This document shows, in pieces, positions 42,999 to 53,891 of a DNA stretch of 56,069 bases. The DNA is from CAYQQJ01 sp964419935 (lineage in GTDB: Bacteria > Pseudomonadota > Gammaproteobacteria > Pseudomonadales > Cellvibrionaceae), in assembly GCA_964419935.1 (NCBI GenBank), contig CAYQQJ010000022.1, forward strand, positions 1 to 56,069, given 5' to 3'. How positions within the stretch are numbered: the stretch's first letter is position 1; the number at the start of each line of letters is the position of its first letter. Below the pieces are notes generated by a model. It saw only the letters and a program-made list of their open reading frames with translations. It did no database searches and was not told the origin of the DNA. Position numbers and translations under genes: made by a program.

Positions 42999-44765
42999 AT
43001 GCAACGGCGGACATTATTGCCGAACATTATTACCAACACTATTACTGATACTCATACCTACACTAAGACAACCGAGAATGCCTTATTTGTGTTGAACCCA
43101 TTCATAAAGCGTCGTACCCGCCCCCGGACACGCACACTTGCCAGGCTGGCAGCCGCCCCGTTCTTCGCCCTGCTGCTGACAGCCTGTGGCGGAGAGGAGC
43201 AAGCCGACCGGGTATTGGGCACCGGTGCCATTGACAGCGAAGTCCCGGCGCAGGTCAGCGTGACCGGTACTGTCACCTTCGACCTGGTTCCCCACTCACC
43301 GGACGCCGCCGGCCTCGATTACCACTCCACAACGGAGGTGCCGGCGCGGGGCCTGCAGGTGCAATTGCTCGATGAAGCCGGCGCAGTGCTGGATTTGGCC
43401 ACTACCTCTGTCAGCGGCAGCTACAGCCTTGAAGCCCCGGCGGAGACGGCGGTGCGCGTGCGGGTACTGGCGCGCATGTTGAGCACGGTGGCGCCGGCCT
43501 GGTCCTTCAGCGTGACCGACAACACCCGCAACAACACGCTTTATGCCCTGGACGGCCAGCTTGCCAGCAGCGGCAGTGAGGACAGTGTGCGAAATTTGCA
43601 CGCTGTGTCCGGTTGGAACGGCAGTGGCTATGACAGCCAGCGTCCCGCCGCACCCTTCGCCATTCTGGATGCGGTTTACGATGCCGCTCAGCAAGTGCTG
43701 CTTGCGGATCCGGGGGTGGTTTTTCCGCCATTGGAACTGCGCTGGAGTACAACAAATATCGCGGTCGCGGGAGATCTGCGCCAGGGCGCCATAGGCACCT
43801 CCTATTATTCCACCGATGATCAAAGCATCTACCTCCTCGGCCTGGCCGACAATGACACGGACGAATATGACCGCAGTGTTATCACCCACGAATTTGCCCA
43901 TTATCTGGAGCATCAACTGAGCCGCACGGATAGTATCGGCGGTGCTCACAGCGCTACCACACAACTGGATATGCGCGTGGCTTTCAGTGAGGGCTGGGCT
44001 AATGCCTTTGCCGCCATTGCCACCCAGCGGCCGGATTATCGGGATTCCATTGGTATCGACCAGGGCAACGGCCTGTATTTTTCAGTCGAGAGCAACAACT
44101 ACGGCAACCGCGGCTGGTTCAGCGAGAACTCGGTACAGAAACTGCTCTACGACCTGTTCGATACGGCTAATGAGGTTAACGACAACCTCAGTCTCGGCTT
44201 CACTCCCATTTGGCAAACCTTGACCCAACCCAGCTATATCGGCTTTGCCGGAGCAACCAGTATTTTCCTGTTTGCCAGCGAGTTGCGGGAACATCTCGGA
44301 GATTCTGCCGCGGTGACGGCGCTGTTGGAGCGGGAAGACATCCACGGCAGCGACGCCTACGGCACCGGCGAACTCAACAGCGGCGATAGCGGGCTGTCGT
44401 TGCCGGTGTATCAGGAATTGATGATTGGCCAGGACGTGCAGGCCTGCAGCAACCAACAGCTCGGTGACTTCAATGGTTTGGACGTGCGCCGCTATGCCCG
44501 GTTTACCCTCGCCAGTAACGGCCGCTATCAGATCAAAGTCATCCGCAGCGACGGCATGGCCAATGCCAATCCTGATTTTGTGCTTTGGCAAGGCGGCGAG
44601 TTGCTGGCACTGGCTGACTCGGACGAGAACAATCACGAAGAGCTGATCCAGAAACTCGCCGCCGGTGACTACTGGCTGGAGGTTTATGAACAATCCAACG
44701 CGGACCAGGACATCGCGACCGGCGGCTTGGTCTGTTTCACCGTCTCATTGAGTCATGCCTTATGA
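42999..44765 (+). CDS. lipoprotein with zinc metalloprotease motif
   Basis: A 588-residue protein with a lipobox (FFALLLTACGGEE, Cys63), an Ig-like carboxypeptidase-regulatory domain (about 85-165, VSGSYSLEAP) and a metalloprotease region with VITHEFAHYLEHQLSRTDSI (zinc His297 and His301, Glu298) followed by FSEGWANAFA (third ligand Glu). A C-terminal pre-peptidase-type beta domain (about 480-588) follows. It is probably exported and anchored outside the inner membrane. The family is not named by me. The true start may be a GTG at residue 31, because 62 residues before the lipid Cys is long. The next gene overlaps by 4 bases. Confidence 0.8.
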   Translation: MQRRTLLPNIITNTITDTHTYTKTTENALFVLNPFIKRRTRPRTRTLARLAAAPFFALLLTACGGEEQADRVLGTGAIDSEVPAQVSVTGTVTFDLVPHSPDAAGLDYHSTTEVPARGLQVQLLDEAGAVLDLATTSVSGSYSLEAPAETAVRVRVLARMLSTVAPAWSFSVTDNTRNNTLYALDGQLASSGSEDSVRNLHAVSGWNGSGYDSQRPAAPFAILDAVYDAAQQVLLADPGVVFPPLELRWSTTNIAVAGDLRQGAIGTSYYSTDDQSIYLLGLADNDTDEYDRSVITHEFAHYLEHQLSRTDSIGGAHSATTQLDMRVAFSEGWANAFAAIATQRPDYRDSIGIDQGNGLYFSVESNNYGNRGWFSENSVQKLLYDLFDTANEVNDNLSLGFTPIWQTLTQPSYIGFAGATSIFLFASELREHLGDSAAVTALLEREDIHGSDAYGTGELNSGDSGLSLPVYQELMIGQDVQACSNQQLGDFNGLDVRRYARFTLASNGRYQIKVIRSDGMANANPDFVLWQGGELLALADSDENNHEELIQKLAAGDYWLEVYEQSNADQDIATGGLVCFTVSLSHAL

Positions 44766-45247
44766 CAATCTTCCTCAGCTATTTCTGGCGCACAACCAGC
44801 TGCATTTTCAGTAGCCTGCTGCTGATTGCCAGTGCTCACGCAGGCAAGCCCAATGCGGGTTTGGCCGTGAGTTCCGCCACCCATTATCAGCTGGAGGTTG
44901 GTGAGGTACAGGCCATTACCCTCAGCCTGTCCAGCCTACACAAACACGGCTTGCTGCACCTCATGGTGATGCCCAGCGACGAGCAGCTGGAACTCCTGTC
45001 CGCCAATCGATACCAGTTCGATCTCAGCGCAGACGCCGCACTCAGCGTTACGCTGAATCTTCTGCCGCACAGTGCCGGGCGCTTTTATCTGATGCTGAAC
45101 GCCCAGCTCGACCGGCAAAACGCGCCAGACCAGGCTCAGGCATTGGGAGTGGTTGTACAGGTTGGCGAGGCGCCGGCGCGGTTACAGCTTCAAAAACACA
45201 GCACATCGCCCCGGGTGATTTCACTGCCCGCTCGGGAAACCAGGTAA
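44762..45247 (+). CDS. small secreted protein coupled to the metalloprotease
   Basis: A 161-residue protein with an N-terminal signal-like helix (about 10-28, LLLIASAHAG). The rest looks like a beta-sandwich: ATHYQLEVGEVQAITLSLSS and HSAGRFYLMLNAQLD. It is not recognised. It overlaps the protease gene by ATGA, so the two are co-translated; an inhibitor, partner or substrate role is possible but unproven. No other genes share the unit. A REP-like palindrome follows at 45291. Confidence 0.7.
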   Translation: MTIFLSYFWRTTSCIFSSLLLIASAHAGKPNAGLAVSSATHYQLEVGEVQAITLSLSSLHKHGLLHLMVMPSDEQLELLSANRYQFDLSADAALSVTLNLLPHSAGRFYLMLNAQLDRQNAPDQAQALGVVVQVGEAPARLQLQKHSTSPRVISLPARETR

Positions 45248-45290
45248 ATGAACGGGTCTCCGTAGATTCGACGGTTTTAGGTCTGAACTT

Positions 45291-45364
45291 GTAGCCCGGA
45301 TGGAGTGCAACGCAATCCGGGGCAGTTAGCGGCAGGTCTTCCCGGATTACTCCATCCGGGCTAC
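45291..45364 (+). repeat. REP-like palindrome, copy 3
   Basis: GTAGCCCGGATGGAGTGCAA to ATTACTCCATCCGGGCTAC. This copy has lost about 8 bases (GCGTTGC-type) from its right arm, so the lower stem still pairs but the upper part is shortened. It lies between the protease pair and the VOC gene. Confidence 0.88.
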
Positions 45365-45432
45365 GGTGCGGCTAAAACTCAAAACACACTGCGCTGGTGC
45401 AGGAGATTCTACGAAGCCAATCGAGGTGACAT

Positions 45433-45783
45433 ATGAAAGTTAAACGCATCATGTCCAACACAGCTACGTCCGACCTCGACAAGGCCCAAGCCTTTTACGG
45501 GGGCATACTCGGCCTTGAATTGCTGATGGATCACGGCTGGTTTCAAACCTACGGGTCGGACGCCAAAATGATGGTTCAGGTAAGTTTTGGGTCTGAGGGC
45601 GGCTCAGGGACGCCCGTGCCCGATTTATCCATCGAAGTGGATGATATCGAAGCGGCAATTGCCCGGTTCAAAGCGGCGAGCGTACCTTTCGAGTATGGCC
45701 CGGCGAGTGAGCCCTGGGGTGTGCGGCGATTCTACGTGCGGGATCCGTTCGGCAAACTTATCAATATTTTGCAGCACGAGTGA
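45433..45783 (+). CDS. VOC (glyoxalase/bleomycin-resistance) family protein
   Basis: The 116-residue protein has one VOC unit: KRIMSNTATSDLDKAQAFYG, GILGLELLMDHGWFQTYGSD, SIEVDDIEAAIARFKAASVP and VRRFYVRDPFGKLINILQHE. The terminal Glu (LQHE) is a likely metal ligand. Members can be isomerases, dioxygenases or drug-binding proteins; the reaction here is unknown. Good ribosome site (CGAGGTGAC). Confidence 0.88.
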   Translation: MKVKRIMSNTATSDLDKAQAFYGGILGLELLMDHGWFQTYGSDAKMMVQVSFGSEGGSGTPVPDLSIEVDDIEAAIARFKAASVPFEYGPASEPWGVRRFYVRDPFGKLINILQHE

Positions 45784-45899
45784 TTGGCGGAAAGCGCCCC
45801 TCGCTCACAAAGCCATGTTCATCATCGCCACCACAATAAACAATGGAAGCAGCGACTGCTCCCTGCCTTCAAAACCCGTGCCCTGATACAATACGCCCC

Positions 45900-48065
<2,166 letters not shown>

Positions 48066-48075
48066 GACCAAAAAC

Positions 48076-48269
48076 ATAGGGAAAAGGGAAAAGGGAAAAG
48101 ATTCAGGCCTCCGCTCGTTTAGTGCCGGAATAGCTGCTTCGGCGGCGTATGACTTTTAGGTTTAACAATTCGCTGGCACGGCCCAGAATCTACGAAAACA
48201 ACAACAGTCAGCCGCCCGAAGAAAACAACAGCAGCACAATCCCACTTTTCCCTTTTCCCTTTTCCCTAT
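48076..48269. repeat. GGGAAAA tandem block and its exact inverted copy
   Basis: ATA plus three GGGAAAA-type units (48076-48100) is perfectly repeated in reverse at 48245-48269, 25 bases each, with 144 bases between. The pair flanks the convergent uvrD and yciA stops. It could act as a long-range terminator hairpin or simply be a repeat pair. No gene is seen between the arms. Confidence 0.9.
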
Positions 48270-48272
48270 CTT

Positions 48273-48668
48273 TTAATCTTTATCCGGCACCGGCCGCGTG
48301 CGCCCGGCACCATCAATGGCGACGTAGACGAATTCGCCTTCGGTGACTTTCTGTTGGGCGGAGCCGTAATGTTTTACCCACACTTCGATGCGGGTCTTGA
48401 TGGACGAGCGGCCGGTTTCGAGCACTTCGCAGTAACAGCTGACGGCGGCGCCCACGGGAACGGGGGCGAGAAATACCATGCTGCCTACCGCCACGGTGGT
48501 CACGCGGCCCTGGGCGACTTCCCGGGCGATAACGGCACCGGCGAGGTCCATCTGGGACATGAGCCAGCCGCCGAACACATCGCCGTGGCAGTTGGTATCC
48601 GCCGGTAGTGCCAGAACTTGCAGGGCCAGTTCGCCGCCGGGGGTGGGGTCTTGATCGATATACGCCAT
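48273..48668 (-). CDS. yciA: acyl-CoA thioesterase, YciA type
   Basis: A hot-dog-fold thioesterase hydrolysing acyl-CoAs. The 131-residue protein has ALPADTNCHGDVFGGWLMSQ followed by MDLAGAVIAREVAQGRVTTV, with the catalytic Asp (NCHGDVFGGW) and FLAPVPVGAAVSCYCEV, typical of YciA. It is close to the pst promoter region and transcribed away from it. Confidence 0.92.
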   Translation of the reverse strand: MAYIDQDPTPGGELALQVLALPADTNCHGDVFGGWLMSQMDLAGAVIAREVAQGRVTTVAVGSMVFLAPVPVGAAVSCYCEVLETGRSSIKTRIEVWVKHYGSAQQKVTEGEFVYVAIDGAGRTRPVPDKD

Positions 48669-48846
48669 GGGTCAATCCGAATTATTAAAATGGGTGTTAT
48701 GAGTGATAACTGATCGCCAACAGCATCGTTTGTTGATCACGAATTAATTGTAATACATTTAACCGCCGGCGCTGTGGAATCCGGTACCGTTTGCATGCAA
48801 AGTGTGCGCGTGTACCCAGTCCGCGCTGCTGAAATTCCGTTTTCGA

Positions 48847-48865
48847 CTGTAACAAATTTGTCATA
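48847..48865 (+). promoter_or_regulatory. Pho box 1 (distal copy)
   Basis: CTGTAACAAATTTGTCATA is a two-repeat PhoB site almost identical to the proximal copy at 49035. No good -10 element follows at the right distance, and a REP-like palindrome starts 7 bases after it. It is probably an auxiliary site or a relic. Confidence 0.75.
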
Positions 48866-48871
48866 GCACCC

Positions 48872-48952
48872 GTAGCCCGGATGGAGTGCAACGGAATCCG
48901 GGACAGCCAGCGGCAAGTCTTCCCGGATTGCGTTGCACTCCATCCAGGCTAC
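48872..48952 (+). repeat. REP-like palindrome, copy 4
   Basis: GTAGCCCGGATGGAGTGCAAC to GTTGCACTCCATCCAGGCTAC. It sits between the two Pho boxes upstream of pstS. Confidence 0.9.
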
Positions 48953-49034
48953 GAACCAGGAATAATGGGCACCAATGAAGCACGTAATGTGCAGGTGGAT
49001 TAGGCAGTTGCTGTGCAATTCGTTGCATTTCAGA

Positions 49035-49068
49035 CTGTAACAAATTTGTCACAGTACCTTCATACAAT
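49035..49068 (+). promoter_or_regulatory. Pho box 2 and -10 element of the pstS promoter
   Basis: CTGTAACAAATTTGTCACA (49035-49053) fits the PhoB box (two TGTCA-like repeats 11 bases apart). TACAAT at 49063-49068 is at the right distance to be the -10 of a PhoB-activated promoter that lacks a -35. pstS begins at 49126. Confidence 0.88.
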
Positions 49069-49125
49069 AGCCTCACAGTTTGCAAAACCATACGCGCAAA
49101 ATCACTTTGCGCTCGGAGGAAGGCT

Positions 49126-50163
49126 ATGAAGAAGCTTGTGTTAGGCAGCATGTTGTTGTCCGCAGTCGTTGTTGCGTCCCCGCTCGCGTTAGCGGCGCGG
49201 GATCACATCAATATTGTGGGTTCATCCACGGTGTTTCCGTTCAGCAAGGTTGTCGCCGAGCGGTTCGGTAAATCCACCGGCTTTAAAACACCCAAGGTGG
49301 AAGCAACCGGTACTGGCGGCGGTTTCAATGAATTCTGTAAAGGCGTTGGTGAAGGTTCGGCGGACATCGCCAACGCTTCGCGCAGGATCAAGCAGTCTGA
49401 AATCGATTCCTGTGCCGAAAACGGCGTCGATCAAATCGTTGAAGTGCTGATCGGCTATGACGGCATTGTCGTGGCCAACTCGGTGGAAACCGAGCAGATG
49501 AACCTGACCCTGAAACAGCTCTTCCTGGCACTGGCCAAGCAGGTGCCGAACCCCAACGGTTCACAGGCATTGGTGGATAACCCCTATCAAACTTGGAACC
49601 AGATAGATCCGACCTTGCCGAAGACGCCGATCCAGGTAATGGGGCCGCCCCCGACATCCGGTACGCGGGATGCCTTCGTCGAGCTGGCAATGGAAGGTGG
49701 TTGTTCAGAGTTCCCATGGATCAAGGCGCTCGAAAAAAGCGACAAGAACAGCTACAAGCGAATCTGTCACGTGATGCGTGAGGATGGTCCCTTTATTACC
49801 GCGGGTGAAAATGACAACCTGATCGTCCAGAAGCTGGACGCCAGTCCGAACATGTTGGGTATCTTTGGGTTCAGCTTCCTCGACCAGAATTCCGATAAGG
49901 TGCAAGCATCCATCGTTGAAGGCGCGGAACCGACCTTCGATACCATTGCCGACGGTACTTACCCGATTTCACGACCACTGTTGTTCTATGTGAAGAAGCA
50001 GCACATTGGTGTTATTCCGGGCATTGCGGAATTCCTGGCTGAATTCACCAGCGAGAAAGCCTGGGGAGATTTCGGCTATCTGTCCGAGAAGGGTATGATT
50101 CCGCTGAGCGAAGCTGAGCGCAAGCGCATCGGCAAGCGTGTTGCGGATCTCGAAACGCTTTAA
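49126..50163 (+). CDS. pstS: phosphate-binding protein of the Pst transporter
   Basis: PstS captures phosphate in the periplasm. The 345-residue precursor has a signal peptide (1-23, SPLALA), then INIVGSSTVFPFSKVVAERF, VEATGTGGGFNEFCKGVGEG, SADIANASRRIKQSEID and PPPTSGTRDAFVELAMEGG, the phosphate-site motifs. It is first in pstSCAB-phoU, behind Pho boxes. A hairpin after its stop may make its mRNA level higher than the rest. Confidence 0.96.
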   Translation: MKKLVLGSMLLSAVVVASPLALAARDHINIVGSSTVFPFSKVVAERFGKSTGFKTPKVEATGTGGGFNEFCKGVGEGSADIANASRRIKQSEIDSCAENGVDQIVEVLIGYDGIVVANSVETEQMNLTLKQLFLALAKQVPNPNGSQALVDNPYQTWNQIDPTLPKTPIQVMGPPPTSGTRDAFVELAMEGGCSEFPWIKALEKSDKNSYKRICHVMREDGPFITAGENDNLIVQKLDASPNMLGIFGFSFLDQNSDKVQASIVEGAEPTFDTIADGTYPISRPLLFYVKKQHIGVIPGIAEFLAEFTSEKAWGDFGYLSEKGMIPLSEAERKRIGKRVADLETL

Positions 50164-50183
50164 GCACCCGCACCCACGAGTGC

Positions 50184-50211
50184 CAACAGCCCGGCCGGCG
50201 TCGGGCTGTTG
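50184..50211 (+). promoter_or_regulatory. hairpin between pstS and pstC
   Basis: CAACAGCCCG and CGGGCTGTTG form a 10-bp stem with an 8-base loop. No T-run follows, so it probably acts as an mRNA end-protector or partial terminator that raises pstS over pstCAB. Confidence 0.65.
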
Positions 50212-50258
50212 CTGTTAAGACCGCGCCTTGAATATTTAATGCCAAAGCTGGACCGACT

Positions 50259-51644
50259 ATGAGTTTGAGCCTTTTACTGGTGGTGACCTGTGTGCTGGCG
50301 TTCGCGGCCTTTATCGCCGGGCGCACCCGTTCCATCACCCAGGCAAACCGCATTGGCGGTCCCCGCCACCTGGACTCCCTGCCATTCTATTACGGCGCGC
50401 AGACGGCGGTGTGGTGCGTGGTGCCCAGCCTGGCCGTGCTCGCCCTGTGGTTGCTGTTCGACGGGCAGATACTGCGCGGGCTGGTGTTGCAGTCCTTACC
50501 TGAGGCTCAGCGCAATGTGTCCGGCGATGAACTCAGCCTGATGATGAGCCAGGTCGCCAACCTGGCCGCCGGTACCGCCCTGCCATTGGCGCCGGACTAT
50601 CTGCACCTGGCCGCCGAGCGTTTGCAGGAACTGCGTCACCTCAACCGGTTGGCGATGACCGTCGTGGTACTGATTGTGGCCATGGGGTGCGCGCTTTGGG
50701 CGTGGTCACGGGTCAACCCAGAGCAGAAGGCCCGCCGCCAGGTGGAGACGGTGTTCAAAGCCGGCCTGCTGGTTTGCTCCTGTATTGCGATATTGACCAC
50801 CATCGGCATCGTCTTCTCGGTGCTGTTTGAATCCCTGCGTTTCTTCAGCGTTGTGCCCGTGCATGAATTTCTGTTTGGTCTCGACTGGAGTCCGCAAACC
50901 GCAATTCGTGAGGATCAGGTCGGCAGCAGTGGCTCGTTTGGTGCGGTGCCGCTGTTTACCGGCACTCTGCTGATAGCCGGCATTGCGATGATCATCGCGG
51001 TGCCCACCGGGCTGATGGCCGCCATTTATTTGTCCGAGTATGCCAGCCGCAATGTGCGCGCCATCGTCAAACCCCTGCTGGAAATTCTGGCGGGCATCCC
51101 GACCGTGGTGTATGGCTTTTTTGCCGCGCTGACCGTCGCCCCCGCCATTCGCGATATGGGCGTCACCCTCGGCCTGAGCGTGTCATCGGAAAGTGCGCTG
51201 GCAGCGGGCCTGGTGATGGGCGTGATGACCATTCCGTTTGTCTCGTCGCTGTCGGATGATGTGATCAACGCGGTGCCGCAAACCATGCGCGACGGTGCCT
51301 TGGGGCTGGGTGCGACCAAATCTGAATGTATCAAACAGGTGGTTTTGCCGTCAGCACTGCCCGGCATTGTTGGCGGCGTGATGCTGGCCGTGTCCCGGGC
51401 CATCGGTGAGACCATGATTGTGGTAATGGCAGTGGGCCTTGCGGCCCACCTAACCGCCAATCCGCTTGAGTCCGTCACCACCGTGACCGTACAAATCGTT
51501 ACGCTGTTGGTGGGCGATCAGGAGTTCGATAGTGCCAAAACATTGGCCGCGTTTGCCCTGGGTCTGGTGTTGTTCCTGATCACCCTGGCCCTGAACTATA
51601 TTGCACTGCATGTGGTACGCAAGTATCGCGAGGAATACGAGTAG
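50259..51644 (+). CDS. pstC: Pst phosphate ABC permease PstC (extended N-terminus)
   Basis: PstC is one of two permeases for phosphate uptake. The 461-residue protein is longer than E. coli PstC because of an N-terminal region with two or three extra helices and a periplasmic loop (about 70-130). The core includes FLFGLDWSP, GTLLIAGIAMIIAVPTGLMA, and the EAA loop DGALGLGATKSECIKQVVLP. It ends 6 bases before pstA. Confidence 0.95.
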   Translation: MSLSLLLVVTCVLAFAAFIAGRTRSITQANRIGGPRHLDSLPFYYGAQTAVWCVVPSLAVLALWLLFDGQILRGLVLQSLPEAQRNVSGDELSLMMSQVANLAAGTALPLAPDYLHLAAERLQELRHLNRLAMTVVVLIVAMGCALWAWSRVNPEQKARRQVETVFKAGLLVCSCIAILTTIGIVFSVLFESLRFFSVVPVHEFLFGLDWSPQTAIREDQVGSSGSFGAVPLFTGTLLIAGIAMIIAVPTGLMAAIYLSEYASRNVRAIVKPLLEILAGIPTVVYGFFAALTVAPAIRDMGVTLGLSVSSESALAAGLVMGVMTIPFVSSLSDDVINAVPQTMRDGALGLGATKSECIKQVVLPSALPGIVGGVMLAVSRAIGETMIVVMAVGLAAHLTANPLESVTTVTVQIVTLLVGDQEFDSAKTLAAFALGLVLFLITLALNYIALHVVRKYREEYE

Positions 51645-51650
51645 CCGCTG

Positions 51651-52946
51651 ATGTCTGATACCCCATCGAATACAACGCCCGACATCCGCGCGCGGGTAGA
51701 AAAAAGCCTCGCCAAGCGCTACCGCGCGGAAAAGCGCTTCCGCCTGGCGGGTGTCTGCGCGATCGGTTTCGGCCTCCTGTGGTTGGTGGTGCTCTTCACC
51801 CATATCATCAGCGAAGGCGTTGGTGCATTTACTCAAACTGCGGTGCATCTGGAAGTGGAGTTTTCCCCGGAAACTTTGGGAATTGACGACGCCACCGACA
51901 GTCAGCAGCTGGCGCTTGGCAACTTTACCGGCATTATTCGCGAGTCCCTGAACGAGCGTTTCCCCGATGCGCGTTCACGCAAGGAGCTGCGTGAGCTGTA
52001 CGGTATGATGAGCAGCGGCGCCAGCTATCAGTTGCGTGACGAGTTGCGCGAGGATCCGCAATTGCTCGGGCAGGCCCAAAGTTTCTGGCTGCTTGTGGAT
52101 GACGACATCGACATCTATGTCAAAAGTCGCAGTAGAGACGACGCCTTCACCGGGCGCGTTTCCGAAGTCACCATTGATCGCATCGACTCGCTGCTCGCAT
52201 CCGGCGATATGAAACGCCGGTTCAACAGCAACTTTTTTACCCAGGGTGACTCCAGTGAACCGGAACTGGCCGGTATTCTGGGCGCAATGCTTGGCAGCTT
52301 TTTTACCCTGGTCGTGACGCTGGTGCTGTCATTTCCGGTGGGAGTGGCAGCAGCGATTTACCTGGAAGAATACGCTCCGCGCAACAAGTGGACGGATTTT
52401 ATCGAGGTCAATATCAACAACCTTGCGGCAGTACCGTCGATTATTTTCGGCTTGCTCGGCCTCGCCATCTTTCTGAATTTTTTCGGCATGCCGCGCTCCA
52501 TTCCCTTGGTTGGCGGTTTGGTGCTGACGTTAATGACCTTGCCCACCATTATTATTTCCAGTCGGGCAGCCATTAAATCCGTGCCGCCGAGTATTCGCGA
52601 AGCGGCATTGGGAATTGGTGCATCCAAAATGCAAATGATATTGCACCATGTTCTGCCGCTGGCACTGCCGGGTATGATGACCGGCGCGATTATCGGCATG
52701 GCTCAGGCGCTGGGTGAAACCGCGCCCCTGTTGATGATCGGCATGGTCGCATTTATTGCCGATATTCCCGCCGGCATTACCGACCCGGCGACGGTGTTGC
52801 CGGTACAGATTTTTCTCTGGTCCGAAAGCCCGGAACGCGCCTTCGTTAAACTGACCTCTGCGGCGATCATGATATTGCTGGTGTTTTTGATCGCCATGAA
52901 CACGCTGGCCATCTGGCTGCGTCGACGCCTGGAGCGGCGCTGGTAA
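51651..52946 (+). CDS. pstA: Pst phosphate ABC permease PstA (DUF3333-type)
   Basis: Second Pst permease, 431 residues. After the first helix (about 35-55) comes an added periplasmic region of about 150 residues (LGIDDATDSQQLALGNFTGI onwards), as in the DUF3333 form, then the normal permease with LGSFFTLVVTLVLSFPVGVA and the EAA loop EAALGIGASKMQMILHHVLP. The extra part may meet the enlarged PstC. Confidence 0.94.
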   Translation: MSDTPSNTTPDIRARVEKSLAKRYRAEKRFRLAGVCAIGFGLLWLVVLFTHIISEGVGAFTQTAVHLEVEFSPETLGIDDATDSQQLALGNFTGIIRESLNERFPDARSRKELRELYGMMSSGASYQLRDELREDPQLLGQAQSFWLLVDDDIDIYVKSRSRDDAFTGRVSEVTIDRIDSLLASGDMKRRFNSNFFTQGDSSEPELAGILGAMLGSFFTLVVTLVLSFPVGVAAAIYLEEYAPRNKWTDFIEVNINNLAAVPSIIFGLLGLAIFLNFFGMPRSIPLVGGLVLTLMTLPTIIISSRAAIKSVPPSIREAALGIGASKMQMILHHVLPLALPGMMTGAIIGMAQALGETAPLLMIGMVAFIADIPAGITDPATVLPVQIFLWSESPERAFVKLTSAAIMILLVFLIAMNTLAIWLRRRLERRW

Positions 52947-53016
52947 TAGCCGGTTATGAATTGCTGACCGGCTCCGAAACTGAACTCGCAACAGCTTGCA
53001 AAAGTGGAATGAATAC

Positions 53017-53868
53017 GTGAATCAACTAGACCCGAAGACTACAGATTCAAACACCGCAGATTTGAACGCGACCGTGGAAAACATCACCACCGTCGGCCAC
53101 CCCTATTCCAAAACGCCCAAGGCGACCTTGCGCGGGGTGAATGTTTTTTATGGGGATACCCACGCCGTGCGCGATGTATCTCTGGACATTGGCGTCAACG
53201 AGGTGATTGCCATGATCGGCCCTTCCGGTTGCGGCAAATCCACATTCTTGCGTTGCCTGAATCGCATGAACGACACCATCGACAGCTGCCGCGTGACCGG
53301 TGAAATTCACCTGGATGACGAAAATATCTACGACCGCAAAATGGACGTCGTCTCCCTGCGTGCCCGGGTCGGTATGGTATTCCAGAAACCGAATCCGTTT
53401 CCCAAATCCATCTATGACAACGTCGCCTACGGCCCGCGCATTCACGGGCTCGCCAACCGCCGGGTGGACCTGGATGAAATAGTTGAAGTCAGCCTGCGCA
53501 AAGCGGGCCTGTGGAATGAGGTGAAGGACCGGTTGCAGGCGTCGGGCACTGGCTTATCTGGCGGTCAGCAGCAACGGCTGTGTATTGCACGGACCATTGC
53601 CGTGAGCCCCGACGTAATTTTGATGGATGAACCCTGCTCGGCACTCGACCCCATCGCCACCGCGACCGTAGAAGAATTGATTGCCGAACTCAGCAAAAAT
53701 TTCACCATTGCCATAGTGACCCACTCCATGCAACAAGCCGCGCGTGTTTCCAACCGCACGGCCTACTTTCACCTGGGTAAACTCGTGGAAGTGAACGATA
53801 CGCAAAAGGTTTTCACCACACCGGATCACGCATTGACAGAAGCCTATATTACCGGGCGATTTGGTTAG
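53017..53868 (+). CDS. pstB: Pst phosphate ABC ATPase
   Basis: PstB powers phosphate import. It has Walker A (GPSGCGKSTFLRCLNRMND), GMVFQKPNPFPKSIYDNVAY, the signature GTGLSGGQQQRLCIARTIAV, Walker B (VILMDEPCSALDPIATATVE) and the switch His (AIVTHSMQQAAR), all typical. I favour the GTG start at 53017 (VNQLDPKTTDSN), giving 283 residues; a TTG at 52996 is in frame and also possible. It is followed 23 bases later by phoU. Confidence 0.95.
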   Translation: MNQLDPKTTDSNTADLNATVENITTVGHPYSKTPKATLRGVNVFYGDTHAVRDVSLDIGVNEVIAMIGPSGCGKSTFLRCLNRMNDTIDSCRVTGEIHLDDENIYDRKMDVVSLRARVGMVFQKPNPFPKSIYDNVAYGPRIHGLANRRVDLDEIVEVSLRKAGLWNEVKDRLQASGTGLSGGQQQRLCIARTIAVSPDVILMDEPCSALDPIATATVEELIAELSKNFTIAIVTHSMQQAARVSNRTAYFHLGKLVEVNDTQKVFTTPDHALTEAYITGRFG

Positions 53869-53891
53869 CCCCATATTCGGAGTATGTATCA

